DNA of 64,000 bases from Flavobacteriales bacterium (GCA_015665315.1 JADFAK010000029.1:28255-92254), one strand, 5' to 3'; shown: positions 25,435 through 35,451, numbered from the stretch's first letter. Numbers and translations are program-made. The notes: generated by a model not told the origin, from the letters alone.

Positions 25435-26604
25435 TTAGTAAGCCTGAGTTGCGCGCTCAGGCTTTACTTCCTTTACCTCACACAGGTTTTGCAGTTTAGC
25501 GACCGCAAAGTCAATCTCTTCCTTGGTGGTGAACTTGCCAAAGGAGAATCGTAGACTTGTTCTGTTCGGATGGATGGCATCAATTGCCGTTAACACGTGA
25601 GATCCTTTTGCGGCACCTGAAGAACATGCACTTCCCCCTGAGCATGCTACTCCTTCCAAATCTAGAAGAAACAACATCATTGCTGAATTCGGGTTTTCTG
25701 GAAGAGTAATATTGAGCACCGTGTACAGACTATTCTTACTTCCAGAATCGCCGTTAATATCGCACCCTGGAAGGTGTTCATTGAGTTGCTGAATCATGTA
25801 TTGCTTCAAGCCTCCGATATGTGATTGGTGCTCTTCAAGATGGTCATAGGCGAGTTGCATAGCCTTACCGATCCCAACAATTCCATATAGATTTTCCGTT
25901 CCACCACGCTGCTTTCGTTCCTGTCCGCCACCAGTAATCAGTGCTTTTACCTGCACCTGGCGATTGATATACAAGAATCCTATTCCCTTTGGCCCATGAA
26001 ATTTGTGAGCTGCTCCAGTAATAAAATGGATATGAAGATCTTGCAAATCGAATTCATAATGCCCCATCGTTTGGACCGTATCTGAATGAAAGATAGCATC
26101 GTACTTCTTGCAAAGCTCCCCTACTTCTTTTAGTGGAAGAAGGTTTGCAATTTCATTGTTCCCATGCATCAATGACACGAGGCACTTGCCTCCCATAGCC
26201 AGAAGCTCATCCAAGTGCTGAAGATCAACATGTCCCTTTGGCGTCAGATTCACATAATTCAGCTCTACCTTTCCGGCCGACTCAAACTCTTCTGCGGTAT
26301 TGATTACAGCGTTGTGTTCAAGTTTGGACGTGATTATTCGATTGCATCCTAGGTCATTGACACTTCCTCGGATTGCGAGATTATCTGCTTCAGTTCCACC
26401 AGAGGTGAAACATATTTCTTGTGGCCGACAGTTCAAGGTCGATGAAATGATTCTCCGTGAAGTCTCTATCGCTGTTTTTGTCTTTCGCCCAAAGGAGTGT
26501 GTCGACGAAGGGTTGCCAAAATGGTCGGTCAAGAATGGAAGCATCGCATCGAGTACTTCTTTGTCCAATGGGGTCGTTGCCGCGTTATCTAGATAAACTT
26601 TCAT
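25435..26604 (-). CDS. Cysteine desulfurase (NifS/IscS class)
   Basis: Takes sulfur from cysteine for Fe-S clusters or tRNA thiolation, using pyridoxal phosphate. 389 residues: YLDNAATTPLD start, HNA near 98, PLP lysine in GAAHKFHGPKG (Lys201) and the active cysteine in ACSGGSACSSGA (Cys327). Downstream of, and overlapping by 4 bases, the phosphoglucosamine mutase gene. A perfect 9-bp hairpin (25440-25464) spans the end of the gene but lacks a T-run. No isc/suf scaffold gene is adjacent. Confidence 0.94.
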   Translation of the reverse strand: MKVYLDNAATTPLDKEVLDAMLPFLTDHFGNPSSTHSFGRKTKTAIETSRRIISSTLNCRPQEICFTSGGTEADNLAIRGSVNDLGCNRIITSKLEHNAVINTAEEFESAGKVELNYVNLTPKGHVDLQHLDELLAMGGKCLVSLMHGNNEIANLLPLKEVGELCKKYDAIFHSDTVQTMGHYEFDLQDLHIHFITGAAHKFHGPKGIGFLYINRQVQVKALITGGGQERKQRGGTENLYGIVGIGKAMQLAYDHLEEHQSHIGGLKQYMIQQLNEHLPGCDINGDSGSKNSLYTVLNITLPENPNSAMMLFLLDLEGVACSGGSACSSGAAKGSHVLTAIDAIHPNRTSLRFSFGKFTTKEEIDFAVAKLQNLCEVKEVKPERATQAY

Positions 26605-27992
26605 TTTTCAATAATCTCTTTAATCTCCCCGATAGTCTTTTGCGCCAGTGCATTTGCCTGATCAGCACCTACACTTTCGGCATAAATGCGAATTATTGGC
26701 TCCGTATTGCTTTTTCGCAAATGAACCCACTCAGTTGGGAAGTCAATTTTAACTCCGTCGATCGTATTCACTTGTTGATCGCTATGTTTGGCTTCCATTT
26801 CTCGAAGCACTTCATCGACATCGATTTGAGGAGTTAGCTCAATTTTGTTTTTACTTATTACATACGTGGGGTAGGAGTCTCTCAATTCTGAACATTTCAT
26901 CTTACTCTTCGCAAGATGAGTGAGGAACAAGCCAACACCTACTAAAGCATCCCTTCCGTAGTGCAATTCAGGATAAATCACCCCACCATTTCCTTCACCG
27001 CCGATCACCGCCTTGGTGCTCTTCATTTGGTCGACTACATTCACCTCGCCTACAGAAGCGGCGGTATACGTTTGCCCCCATTTTTCCGTAACATCACGAA
27101 GTGCTCTTGTGCTTGACAAATTGGAAACAGTATTGCCTGGAGTCTTACTTAAAACATAATCTGCCACAGCGACCAATGTGTATTCTTCGCCAAACATGCT
27201 TCCATCTTCACAAACCATGGCTAATCGATCCACATCCGGATCGACGACGATCCCGACATCAGCACCATTCTTGGTGATTATGCTCGCAATCTCCGTTAGA
27301 TTTTCAGGAAGCGGCTCCGGATTGTGTGGAAAATGACCTGTTGGCTCAGAATAGATTTCTAAAATCTCCTTCACCCCTAGCGCCCGCAGTAAGGCCGGGA
27401 TAAAAATCCCACCTGTTGAATTAACGCTATCGCAGGCTACTTTAAAATTGGCCGCTTGAATCGCTTCCTTGTCCACCAATGGAAGATCAAGCACCATTTG
27501 AATATGCTTTTCAAGATAAGAGTTGTCTTGGGTATAAGTTCCGAGGTCGTGAACATCGGCAAAACTCAGAGCACCTTCCTCTCCGATCCGCAACACTTCA
27601 GCTCCGTCTTCTGCAGATATAAACTCTCCTTTTTCGTTCAAGAGTTTCAGGGCATTCCATTGAGTCGGATTGTGGCTTGCTGTAATGATTATCCCAGCAT
27701 CTGCATTTTCATTGGGCACAGCAACCTCTACAGTAGGGGTAGTCGACAAGCCGAGATCAACGACATCTGCACCTATACCTTGAAGTGTACCTACGACCAA
27801 ATTCCGAACCATTTCACCCGAAATTCTAGCATCCCTTCCAATGATAACTTTGATACGTTTTTTGCCACTTCTCTTCAGAATAAAGGCAGCAAAAGCCGAA
27901 GTGAATTTCACAATATCCGGCGGAGTTAGACCTTGATCTATCTGCCCACCTATCGTACCGCGAATTCCAGAAATAGATTTTATTAGAGTCAC
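26601..27992 (-). CDS. glmM: Phosphoglucosamine mutase-type phosphohexomutase
   Basis: Interconverts glucosamine 6- and 1-phosphate for cell-wall precursors. 463 residues: IGRDARISGE (51-60), catalytic serine loop TASHNPTQWNALK (Ser106), metal loop DPDVDR (about 252) and phosphate-binding RKSNTEPIIRIY near the end. The family also contains phosphomannomutases and phosphoglucomutases; the glmM name follows the usual annotation of this Bacteroidetes clade. First gene of a two-gene operon with cysteine desulfurase. Confidence 0.9.
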   Translation of the reverse strand: MTLIKSISGIRGTIGGQIDQGLTPPDIVKFTSAFAAFILKRSGKKRIKVIIGRDARISGEMVRNLVVGTLQGIGADVVDLGLSTTPTVEVAVPNENADAGIIITASHNPTQWNALKLLNEKGEFISAEDGAEVLRIGEEGALSFADVHDLGTYTQDNSYLEKHIQMVLDLPLVDKEAIQAANFKVACDSVNSTGGIFIPALLRALGVKEILEIYSEPTGHFPHNPEPLPENLTEIASIITKNGADVGIVVDPDVDRLAMVCEDGSMFGEEYTLVAVADYVLSKTPGNTVSNLSSTRALRDVTEKWGQTYTAASVGEVNVVDQMKSTKAVIGGEGNGGVIYPELHYGRDALVGVGLFLTHLAKSKMKCSELRDSYPTYVISKNKIELTPQIDVDEVLREMEAKHSDQQVNTIDGVKIDFPTEWVHLRKSNTEPIIRIYAESVGADQANALAQKTIGEIKEIIEK

Positions 27993-28120
27993 AATAAATA
28001 TGATTAAGTCAACAAAGATAGAGCTTTAGATCCTCCTCTTTGTAATCCCTAAAGGTGATTCTATTCACAAGACACTGACACCTTTGTGACGCTAGAAAAT
28101 GTTCAGGAAAAAATTATCCA

Positions 28121-28148
28121 AAAAAATGGGCGACCACAAGGATCGCCC
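28121..28148 (-). terminator. Intrinsic terminator after the YceI gene
   Basis: On the minus strand GGGCGATC-CTTGT-GGTCGCCC pairs with one G-U, followed by ATTTTTTT. It lies 28 bases beyond the YceI stop codon. Confidence 0.8.
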
Positions 28149-28155
28149 GAATAAG

Positions 28156-28170
28156 CATTTGCCGAAGGCT
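28156..28170. repeat. Copy 1 of the 15-bp dispersed motif
   Basis: CATTTGCCGAAGGCT on the plus strand, between the YceI stop codon and its terminator. Contains the mini-hairpin GCC-GAA-GGC. One of five identical copies in this window. Confidence 0.6.
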
Positions 28171-28175
28171 AAATA

Positions 28176-28784
28176 CTACTTCGTTCCAACGATCTCAATC
28201 GAAAGAACAATATCATCTGAAAGCACCATTTCTTGTGCCGGGTGAGCAAATGCTACCTCATAGTTTTGACGATCAAACGTCAATGAAGCTGTGGCTTTTA
28301 ACCCTGCATCGGATTCATTGATAACTATGTCTGTTAGCGTTTCGGCATTTGTCTTTCCGCGAACAGTCAAGCTACCTGTATCAGCACCTGTAAATGAGAA
28401 AGAAGCTGTCGGGTTGCTCTCAACCGCGAAAAAGTCTTCTGACGACAAGTGTCCGACAAGCATGCCAGCAGTCTTTTCCTCGTCGTAATTCCCATCGGTT
28501 GGGTTCATGGTAGTCATGTCAATTACGAAGTCTCCACTAACAACAGCACCATCCTTCACCGTAACAGTTCCTGAAGTGAATTTAATGTCACCTTCGTGCG
28601 AGTACATGCCCATCATTTGGCCCTTCCATTTAACTGAACTAGCTGCCAAGTCAACATTGTAAGTTGTCTCAACACTCTCGACTACAGCTTCTTCTTGAAC
28701 AGCTGGACTTTCGGCTTTCTCAGCACCTCCGCAAGAAGCCAGAATTAATAGGCCCGCCATGGCCAAAACTTGTGTAATTTTCAT
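28176..28784 (-). CDS. YceI family lipoprotein
   Basis: 202 residues with a lipobox (LASC, Cys18) and a YceI domain from about residue 42 (YNVDLAASSVKWKGQMMGMYSHEGDIKF to LSIEIVG). YceI proteins are lipocalin-like barrels that bind isoprenoid-type lipids; the exact role is unknown. Transcribed alone from a well-matched promoter, ending in a terminator. Confidence 0.93.
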   Translation of the reverse strand: MKITQVLAMAGLLILASCGGAEKAESPAVQEEAVVESVETTYNVDLAASSVKWKGQMMGMYSHEGDIKFTSGTVTVKDGAVVSGDFVIDMTTMNPTDGNYDEEKTAGMLVGHLSSEDFFAVESNPTASFSFTGADTGSLTVRGKTNAETLTDIVINESDAGLKATASLTFDRQNYEVAFAHPAQEMVLSDDIVLSIEIVGTK

Positions 28785-29174
28785 CTTTTGATTGAATTTT
28801 GATTTGGCTGCAAATGTAAATGTCTCGACGAAATATTCGCCAACTTATTTTGATTAATGTCCATACATCTGTATGCAAATGAGAAAGTTAGATGATTCCA
28901 ATAGCCATTGTCTCAGGTTGAGTATTTTATGTTCATCGTTCTTATTTGAAACAAAATGACTAAAAAGTACATTCTACACCATTTATTGTAACTCTCTCCT
29001 TCCTGTACCCCTGATTCGTCTGCATTTAAGCCATGAATCGACCTCCTGTTTAATCTTTTTTGGCACGTCAATTGCAATGCGTTGTATAAAGATTAATTTT
29101 ACCCTTCTATACCCACCTCTAGAAAAGTCTTTGTATTACGACTACTAACTGAGTGTGAGTGAAACCACAGAAGC
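28785..29174. other. 390-base intergenic region between divergent lipoprotein genes
   Basis: Apart from the YceI promoter, AT-rich sequence with no convincing gene or RNA structure. A promoter for the CsgG-like operon must lie here, but no good match to the consensus was found. Confidence 0.6.
28811..28843 (-). promoter_or_regulatory. Probable promoter of the YceI gene
   Basis: On the minus strand TTG (28841-28843), 22 bases, then TACATTTG (28811-28818), matching TTG-N17-23-TAnnTTTG; 27 bases before the start codon. Confidence 0.6.
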
Positions 29175-30551
29175 ATGACCAGACTTTTATTCTCTCTTTC
29201 TCTTGCGTGTGTTCTTGCCCTATTCTCGTGCGGAGGCTCATCGGCCTTGACTAAAAAAGCTGTGCAGCTTGAAAACGCAGGATTAGTCACGGAGGCTGCT
29301 CAATTCTACTATGACGCGCTGACTAAAAAACGCACCAACATTGACGCGCAAATTGGATTGAAAAAGACAGGCCAAATTTTACTATCTCAGAAATTGAGTG
29401 CCTTTTCCCAAGCCGCGGCTTTTGACTCGCAAAGAGAAGCTGTTTACAAATACTTAGAAGCAGAAGACTACCAAAAAAAAGTCGCTAAAGTGGGCGTAAA
29501 CCTGGAAATACCCGCCATGTACAGGTCTGATTTCGAGGTAGCCAAAGAAAAATATTTGGGTGAATTGTACGAACAGGGGACCGAATTATTAGATCAGCAA
29601 CAATTTTCGGAAGCAGAGAATGTTTTTAGCGAATTATCCCGACTTGATCCAAGTTTTAAAGATGCCTCCAATTTGCAGAGTATTGCTTTCGTGGAGCCCA
29701 AATACAAAGCGGGAAAAAAAGCAATGGCCAATGGTCACTACAGAACGGCCATGAATCGATTCACTGAAGTTCAAAAAAAGATGCCTCATTATAAGGACAC
29801 GGATGAAGAACTTAAAAATGCTCTTGCGCTGGGGCAATATAGTCTTGCCTTACTCCGATTCGAAAATGCCTCCGATAAAATAGGTTTGTCGGCCTTGGCA
29901 GAAGCTTATGTGCTTGAGGCTCTTTCGGACATCAACGATCCTTTTCTTCGCATAGTAGATCGAGACAATTTGCAAGTTATAATGGATGAACAGACCCTGG
30001 GTATGACGGGGGTTATTGACGAAGAAACAGCTGTGAATGCCGGAGAGATAATTGGGGCTCAAGCAATTGTCACAGGGACAGTTTTATCGTATTCATCTTC
30101 GCTTGGAAGGGTTGTTACCAAGAAAAAGAAAGGATTCGAACATTCTCAAGTAAAACAGTACTCCAAGGCCGATGAAACCCCTAAGTATGTTGACAGGTAC
30201 AAAGAGGTCGAATATGTTGAGACAAGCGCTACAAACAAAGCAAGTTTTTCATTTCAATTCAAAGTCATTTCGCTTAAAACGGGAGAAGTCCTACTCACGA
30301 ATCTCATCAACAAAGAGCTGAGTGACCAAATGGCCTATGTGAATTATGAAGGCGAGCTAAAGTCCCTCTACCCTGCTGGCTCCAATGGTGCAGTGAACAC
30401 AAAAAGATCAAGCCAAATGGCACTTCATCAACTGGCTAATGCTCCGCGTGAGTGCAAAACTCCTGAGCAATTGACAAATGAAATAATCCTGGCTTCCTCT
30501 TTGGAAATGAAATCGGCGATAAGCAAGTTACTCAAGCAGGAAGTTAAATGA
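29175..30551 (+). CDS. CsgG-like lipoprotein with TPR-like N-terminal half
   Basis: 458 residues with a lipobox (LFSC, Cys19). The first 200 mature residues are helical repeats (QLENAGLVTEAAQFYYDALT, FSEAENVFSELSRLDPSFKDASN) of TPR character; the second half carries the CsgG/HfaB-type core (VDRDNLQVIMDEQTLGMTGVIDEETAVNAGEIIGAQAIVTGTVLSY, about 257-302). CsgG proteins form outer-membrane or envelope-attached oligomers. First of three lipoprotein genes; overlaps the next by 4 bases. Confidence 0.82.
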   Translation: MTRLLFSLSLACVLALFSCGGSSALTKKAVQLENAGLVTEAAQFYYDALTKKRTNIDAQIGLKKTGQILLSQKLSAFSQAAAFDSQREAVYKYLEAEDYQKKVAKVGVNLEIPAMYRSDFEVAKEKYLGELYEQGTELLDQQQFSEAENVFSELSRLDPSFKDASNLQSIAFVEPKYKAGKKAMANGHYRTAMNRFTEVQKKMPHYKDTDEELKNALALGQYSLALLRFENASDKIGLSALAEAYVLEALSDINDPFLRIVDRDNLQVIMDEQTLGMTGVIDEETAVNAGEIIGAQAIVTGTVLSYSSSLGRVVTKKKKGFEHSQVKQYSKADETPKYVDRYKEVEYVETSATNKASFSFQFKVISLKTGEVLLTNLINKELSDQMAYVNYEGELKSLYPAGSNGAVNTKRSSQMALHQLANAPRECKTPEQLTNEIILASSLEMKSAISKLLKQEVK

Positions 30552-31933
30552 TGGTTCGCACGCTGACATATATATTCCTTGTAATTCTAGTTTGCGGATG
30601 TGGCAATAAAAAGGGCACCCAAGAAACGGTTGAGCAACCTGATGTACAACCCCATTGGATGACTGATCGGCCTATTCAAAGCGGTTATTACATCGGAGTA
30701 GGCAGCGCTTCAAAAAATGAGCATCCTCTTGATTTTTCACAAGTTGCCAAAGAAAATGCCCTCTTAGATTTGGCGTCTGAGATTCGGGTGACCATTTCTG
30801 GCGAGTCGTTTCTAAGCACCCTTGAGGTGAACGATTATTTTCAGGAAGAATTCATCTCCAAAATTTCCACCTCAACAAAAGAATATCTGGAGGGTTATGA
30901 TCTTGTGGACACCTGGGAGGACAATCAACAATACTGGACTTTTTATCGACTGTCTGTCGCCGAATACAACCGAATTCGAGCAGAGCGCAAGCAAAGTGCG
31001 ATGAAACGATCGGCCGACAACTTAAGGCGAGCAAAGAGTTTTGAACTGGAAGGGGATGTACGCGGAGCGATTTCAAACTACTTAGATGGTTTGGTTGGGA
31101 TTCATGAATATTGGACAGAAAGCAATGAGTTTGACCTAAACGGACAGACGATTTTCTTGGATCATGAATTACATCATGGTTTCAAAGACCTGCTGCGAGA
31201 TATTCAAATTGAACCTAATCCAACAGAGATTGTACTGAACCAAATGAATCGTTACAGAGAAGATGTAAAAGTCTTGGTTCACTTGCGTGGCAACCCAGTG
31301 CGGGATTTCCCTTTGAAATATCGTGTAACATTTGATGGCGGATACAATCGATTTCTCGCCATTCGCACCAACGACAATGGAATAGCCACAATTCGTATTG
31401 AAAATGTGTCCCTAGAAGGAGGAAGTACAACCAGACTAGAAATAGAATCGGGCATGGATAAGATGGATTTTGAGGGGATAGAAATGCAGGTGCGAAAACC
31501 ATTGATGGATGAAATCGGCTTTAGTTCTCGTCAGCTTCCCTTGCGCATCATTTTGCCATCGATGTCGATCGAAAGCCAGGAATTAAATTTAGGCACTACA
31601 CTAAGTAGCCCCTTGCTTTCGGCAACCTTGCGCTCTGAATTAGCGTCACTCGGAATTCGGTTCGTTGCCTCCTCGGCACAGGCCGACTATGTTGTGAAGG
31701 TGCATGCCGACTCACGAGAATCAGGCACCTCGCAGGGATTTCACGTGGCTCACTTGGACGCGCGTGTCGAAGTGCTAGACAGGATAACGGGCGAGCTGGT
31801 TTATTCATGGCAAGAAAACAGCATCAAAGGACTGCAGCTCAATTTTGAATCTGCCGGAAAAGAAGCGTATAAAAAAGCGGCAAAAAAAATGGAACAAATA
31901 GTTGGAACAGAAATCATAGACGCTATTCTTTAG
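30548..31933 (+). CDS. LPP20 family lipoprotein
   Basis: 461 residues with a lipobox (LVCGC). Residues 37-150 are an LPP20-type domain (PHWMTDRPIQSGYYIGVGSASK, then ENALLDLASEIRVTISGES), the fold seen in Helicobacter Lpp20 and Vibrio FlgP. The rest contains an arginine-rich helix (RRAKSFELEGDVRGAISNYLDGL) and a beta-rich C-terminal domain. Lies between a CsgG-like and a second LPP20-like lipoprotein, which suggests one envelope complex. Confidence 0.82.
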   Translation: MMVRTLTYIFLVILVCGCGNKKGTQETVEQPDVQPHWMTDRPIQSGYYIGVGSASKNEHPLDFSQVAKENALLDLASEIRVTISGESFLSTLEVNDYFQEEFISKISTSTKEYLEGYDLVDTWEDNQQYWTFYRLSVAEYNRIRAERKQSAMKRSADNLRRAKSFELEGDVRGAISNYLDGLVGIHEYWTESNEFDLNGQTIFLDHELHHGFKDLLRDIQIEPNPTEIVLNQMNRYREDVKVLVHLRGNPVRDFPLKYRVTFDGGYNRFLAIRTNDNGIATIRIENVSLEGGSTTRLEIESGMDKMDFEGIEMQVRKPLMDEIGFSSRQLPLRIILPSMSIESQELNLGTTLSSPLLSATLRSELASLGIRFVASSAQADYVVKVHADSRESGTSQGFHVAHLDARVEVLDRITGELVYSWQENSIKGLQLNFESAGKEAYKKAAKKMEQIVGTEIIDAIL

Positions 31934-31992
31934 CTCTGGCATAGTTTGTGCATCCAACGAGAATCAACATAAAAACGTCTAATTCAACTGAT

Positions 31993-32577
31993 ATGAAAAA
32001 CATTACCACTTTTAGAAATCTAGCCCTTATTGGTTTGGCTTTGCTTACAATAACTGCCATTGGGTGTAAGAAGAAAAAGCAGATCGTAGAGGAAAAGCCG
32101 AAAGGAGAAGTATTGATCAATGAGTATTGTTCATCTGAAAACTTCTTTTCTGACAAAAAGACTTTTCGCGCAACAGCTACTGGAGAAAGCATGGATCGAG
32201 AAACGGCCAAGAAAAAGGCTCGTTCTAATGCCAATGCTGAGTTGGCAAAAACAATCCGTACAACCATGCAGATTGTGGGAGACAACTATGTTAATTCAAC
32301 TGAATTCAACAACAAAGAAGAAGTTACTGAGACTTTCAACGAGATGGCCAGAACCATCATCGACGAAACGTTGACTGGGGCGATAAAAATTTGCGACAAG
32401 CTTACCCAGAAGCCTGACGGAAATTACGTCTCGTATATAGCCATTGAATTATCCGGCGAGGACTTGGTAGCCGAATACCATGAAAGTTTAAGTAAAAATG
32501 AACGCATCATGGCCGAATACAATTATGAAAAGTTCAAGGAGACTTTTGAAGCTGAAATGGAAAAAATGGGCAACTAA
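31993..32577 (+). CDS. Second LPP20-like lipoprotein
   Basis: The start at 31993 (MKNITTFRNLALIGLALL) gives a signal sequence with lipobox AIGC (Cys25); the longer frame from 31948 adds a poor N-terminus. 194 residues with the same core as the preceding protein: FRATATGESMDRETAKKKARSNANAELAKTI and a helix-rich end. 59 bases after the previous stop; followed by a terminator. Confidence 0.82.
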   Translation: MKNITTFRNLALIGLALLTITAIGCKKKKQIVEEKPKGEVLINEYCSSENFFSDKKTFRATATGESMDRETAKKKARSNANAELAKTIRTTMQIVGDNYVNSTEFNNKEEVTETFNEMARTIIDETLTGAIKICDKLTQKPDGNYVSYIAIELSGEDLVAEYHESLSKNERIMAEYNYEKFKETFEAEMEKMGN

Positions 32578-32603
32578 ACATCCCCATTTCTTAAAATAAG
32601 TAG

Positions 32604-32638
32604 AAGGTTAAGTCGGAAGGCTTAACCTTTTTTATTTT
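32604..32638 (+). terminator. Intrinsic terminator of the CsgG/LPP20 operon
   Basis: AAGGTTAAG and CTTAACCTT form a perfect 9-bp stem with an 8-base loop, followed by TTTTATTTT. Confidence 0.9.
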
Positions 32639-32759
32639 CCAATAATTCTGGGAACAAGCGTCCAAAACTAATTAGACGAAGGTGTGAACTGCGTACAACA
32701 TCACCTCATTATTTGTACATTCGTAGCCGCAGACGATCTTGGATTAAGCACCTAGACCT

Positions 32760-35312
32760 ATGTTGAATTTACTCCGCATTAACATATTGCTGGTTGGGCT
32801 TGCTATGTCAGCCGCTATGGACGCCCAAATTTATGGCGACCCTATCGTCTATTGGGATTTCGCGAATGGATTACCAAACACTTGGGTAAACGATAGCGAG
32901 TCACAAATTGGCAACTGGGAATACCGGGGGCCATCGACCTCGCCCAACAATACAGTATGTTCGCAGGGCTCATGTGGGACTGGATCGGTCCCAATTGCTT
33001 CTCAAAGTTTAACGAACGGATTTGTGATTTTCGACTCCAATTATTGGGATGACAACGTCGGTCCGTGTGGCAGTATAGGTTCTGGCCAAGATCCAGGGCC
33101 TCATGAAGCATGGCTTATCACCAACGCGGTTAATCTGACCGGTGTGAGCACGCCTACCCTTACTTTTCAGCAACAATACAAGCATTTCCAGTCTGCCCAA
33201 TACGACGTTTACACCTCCATTCTTATAAGCATCGATGGCGGAGAAAACTTCACGGTCATTCACGAGAACCCAGGTGACTACATGGTTTCCCCTCCTGCAG
33301 AATGGGTTACGATCCCTATTGGTTCCATTGCGGCTAATCAGCCTGACGTGCGGATCAAATTTCTATTTACGGGGTTATATTATTGGTGGTGTTTAGATGA
33401 TATCGCTATCTATCAACCGAATCAGGAAGACCTCCTCATCGCGAATGCCAAGTTTACCGAGTTCGACTACAATTTGGATCCTGCGGGATTCGGGGACATG
33501 GAATACAGTTCGTACGCATACACCATGCTGCCCGAATTCAACTTTTCGGGTCAGTGCATCAATATCGGTGCTACTGCTGCGAATGGCTCGCACTTTGAGG
33601 TTAGCGTGAATGATTCAGACGACAACGAAGTTCACTTTCAAACAACCAATCCCTTTAATTTAGTTACTGGGGGAAGTATATTGTACGAAGCACCCAGTTC
33701 ATACGTCCCCGACCTTCCGTTCGGCCATTATGAAATTGAGTTTCTCATGGATCAAACGGAAGTAGACGATGCTTACTGGAATAACTTCGCTTACAAAGAT
33801 TTCAATATCCATCCTTTTCAAATGGCACTTGATAAAGGAAACAATGGTGGTCAATTCGTCCCTCCTGTCTCGCTTCAAAACCAGACAATGGAGATTGGAA
33901 ATATTTTTGTCACTTGGGAATACGGTCATCAAATAAACTCTGTCAGCTTTTCAGTCGGTGACAGTTCCGACGTGGGAACGCCAGTATATGGTGTTGTGTA
34001 CAACCTTGAGCGGAGTGAGATATACGGGCAAACGGCGTCTTACGAGATTAACGTGACGGATGTAAACGGAAGTCCGCAAGACGCATGGGTCACCTTGCCC
34101 CTTCTGGAACCTATACCTACAACTGATACGTCCTTGTTCTTGATCATGATTGTCGACAGTTCGGATATTGGCAATTTCTATGTTAATCGCAGTGGTCAAG
34201 TTCCTGAATTTGCTTCGCAGGTTGCTTTTCCAGAATCGAATGGTTTATACTACCTCTTGGAGGCCGCTGCAGTTCGCATGAACCTATTTCCCGCTGGAGT
34301 CATTTCGGGATGTTTAGATTCCAATGCGATGAACTTCAATGCAAACGCTACGGCTGATGATCTTTCTTGTCTTTTCGCTGGCTGCACTGACCTAGAAGCA
34401 TCTAATTATGATAGCACCGCTACTTGGGACGACGGTAGCTGTGTCAATGCTGGATGTACCGATCCAGAGGCCGACAACTACGACCCGGATGCTGAGATTG
34501 AAGATGGAAGTTGCCAATACTTGGGCTGCACAGATGAAAATGCAAATAACTACGATTCGACGGCCAATACAGACAACGGATCATGTACCTACAGCCAAGC
34601 GTTCATGAGTGTAAATCAAATGATAGGTTGTGTTCCTTTGACGATAACGATCATGAACCAAACAGAATTGGGCGAAGAGTCGGAATGTACATTTGACCTA
34701 GGGGACGATACGATTATCACCACTTGCGAAACCAGTATTACCCACACTTACACTGAACCGGGAAATTACACGATCAACTACTCGCACACCATCGGTGAGT
34801 TTCAATCTGATTTTCAGATTTCGCCAATTGAAGTTTTTGCAAACCCGGATCCTCCAATGATCTCTTTCGATTCGGGCACCAACGAACTTAGTTGTGCCTG
34901 TCCAATTGATATCAGCTATACATGGTTCTTTAACGACATTCAACTCACGGATACATCGGCCCAGATTAATCCGAACAACAATGGCATCTATAGCCTGTTG
35001 ATTGTCGACGAACATGGATGCAGTGCAACTTCAAACGACCTACCGGTTGTCATTACGCATTTGGACGAAGTTCCAAACAATATTCATGCAACAATCGTTT
35101 ATCCAAACCCCGCAGAAGAGTGGTTTTTCATCGCAACTCCTCTGATCAACCCGATGGTGACGGTCTTTGACTTGTACGGACGAGTCATTCACACCGAGCA
35201 ATTATCTGGTGAATCGACCATGGTAAAGACAGACCAATGGGCCTCTGGAAGCTATATCGTGCGGATTTCGACTCAGGAAAAAACTGAATCGATACGATTG
35301 CTAGTTCATTAG
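32760..35312 (+). CDS. Large T9SS-exported multidomain surface protein
   Basis: 850 residues: signal peptide (1-22); an N-terminal MAM/jelly-roll-like domain (about 25-220); an unassigned beta-rich middle; four tandem cysteine-containing repeats of about 24 residues (GCTD..A.NYD..A..DDGSC, about 517-616); a PKD-like domain (CTFDLGDDTIITTCETSITHTY, about 640-690); and a T9SS type A sorting domain (about 775-850, VYPNPAEEWFFIATP to SIRLLVH). The repeat type also occurs once in the ASST-like protein at 15775. Probably an adhesin or matrix protein; no enzyme motif. Read alone. Confidence 0.85.
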   Translation: MLNLLRINILLVGLAMSAAMDAQIYGDPIVYWDFANGLPNTWVNDSESQIGNWEYRGPSTSPNNTVCSQGSCGTGSVPIASQSLTNGFVIFDSNYWDDNVGPCGSIGSGQDPGPHEAWLITNAVNLTGVSTPTLTFQQQYKHFQSAQYDVYTSILISIDGGENFTVIHENPGDYMVSPPAEWVTIPIGSIAANQPDVRIKFLFTGLYYWWCLDDIAIYQPNQEDLLIANAKFTEFDYNLDPAGFGDMEYSSYAYTMLPEFNFSGQCINIGATAANGSHFEVSVNDSDDNEVHFQTTNPFNLVTGGSILYEAPSSYVPDLPFGHYEIEFLMDQTEVDDAYWNNFAYKDFNIHPFQMALDKGNNGGQFVPPVSLQNQTMEIGNIFVTWEYGHQINSVSFSVGDSSDVGTPVYGVVYNLERSEIYGQTASYEINVTDVNGSPQDAWVTLPLLEPIPTTDTSLFLIMIVDSSDIGNFYVNRSGQVPEFASQVAFPESNGLYYLLEAAAVRMNLFPAGVISGCLDSNAMNFNANATADDLSCLFAGCTDLEASNYDSTATWDDGSCVNAGCTDPEADNYDPDAEIEDGSCQYLGCTDENANNYDSTANTDNGSCTYSQAFMSVNQMIGCVPLTITIMNQTELGEESECTFDLGDDTIITTCETSITHTYTEPGNYTINYSHTIGEFQSDFQISPIEVFANPDPPMISFDSGTNELSCACPIDISYTWFFNDIQLTDTSAQINPNNNGIYSLLIVDEHGCSATSNDLPVVITHLDEVPNNIHATIVYPNPAEEWFFIATPLINPMVTVFDLYGRVIHTEQLSGESTMVKTDQWASGSYIVRISTQEKTESIRLLVH

Positions 35313-35323
35313 ACCTGACTCCT

Positions 35324-35338
35324 CATTTGCCGAAGGCT
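35324..35338. repeat. Copy 2 of the 15-bp dispersed motif
   Basis: CATTTGCCGAAGGCT, 11 bases after the stop codon of the large surface protein. The match with copy 1 continues for three more bases (AAA). Confidence 0.6.
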
Positions 35339-35404
35339 AAAGTATTATCTCCTTACAATTTCTTGCCATTCTTGCCTTCCAGTTTTCGGGCTTTCAAACA
35401 GGTC

Positions 35405-35435
35405 TTGTTCCAGTAGGCCATATTTGTTAACTTTA
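35405..35435 (+). promoter_or_regulatory. Possible promoter of the DUF1501 operon
   Basis: TTG (35405-35407), 20 bases, then TAACTTTA, one base off the TAnnTTTG box; 16 bases before the first start codon of the seven-gene operon. Confidence 0.4.
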
Positions 35436-35451
35436 CCCAAAGCCTTTAACC

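Noticed and set aside
25440..25464. Perfect 9-bp hairpin at the end of the cysteine desulfurase gene
   Set aside because: No T-run follows on the minus strand and it lies inside the coding end, so it is not called a terminator.
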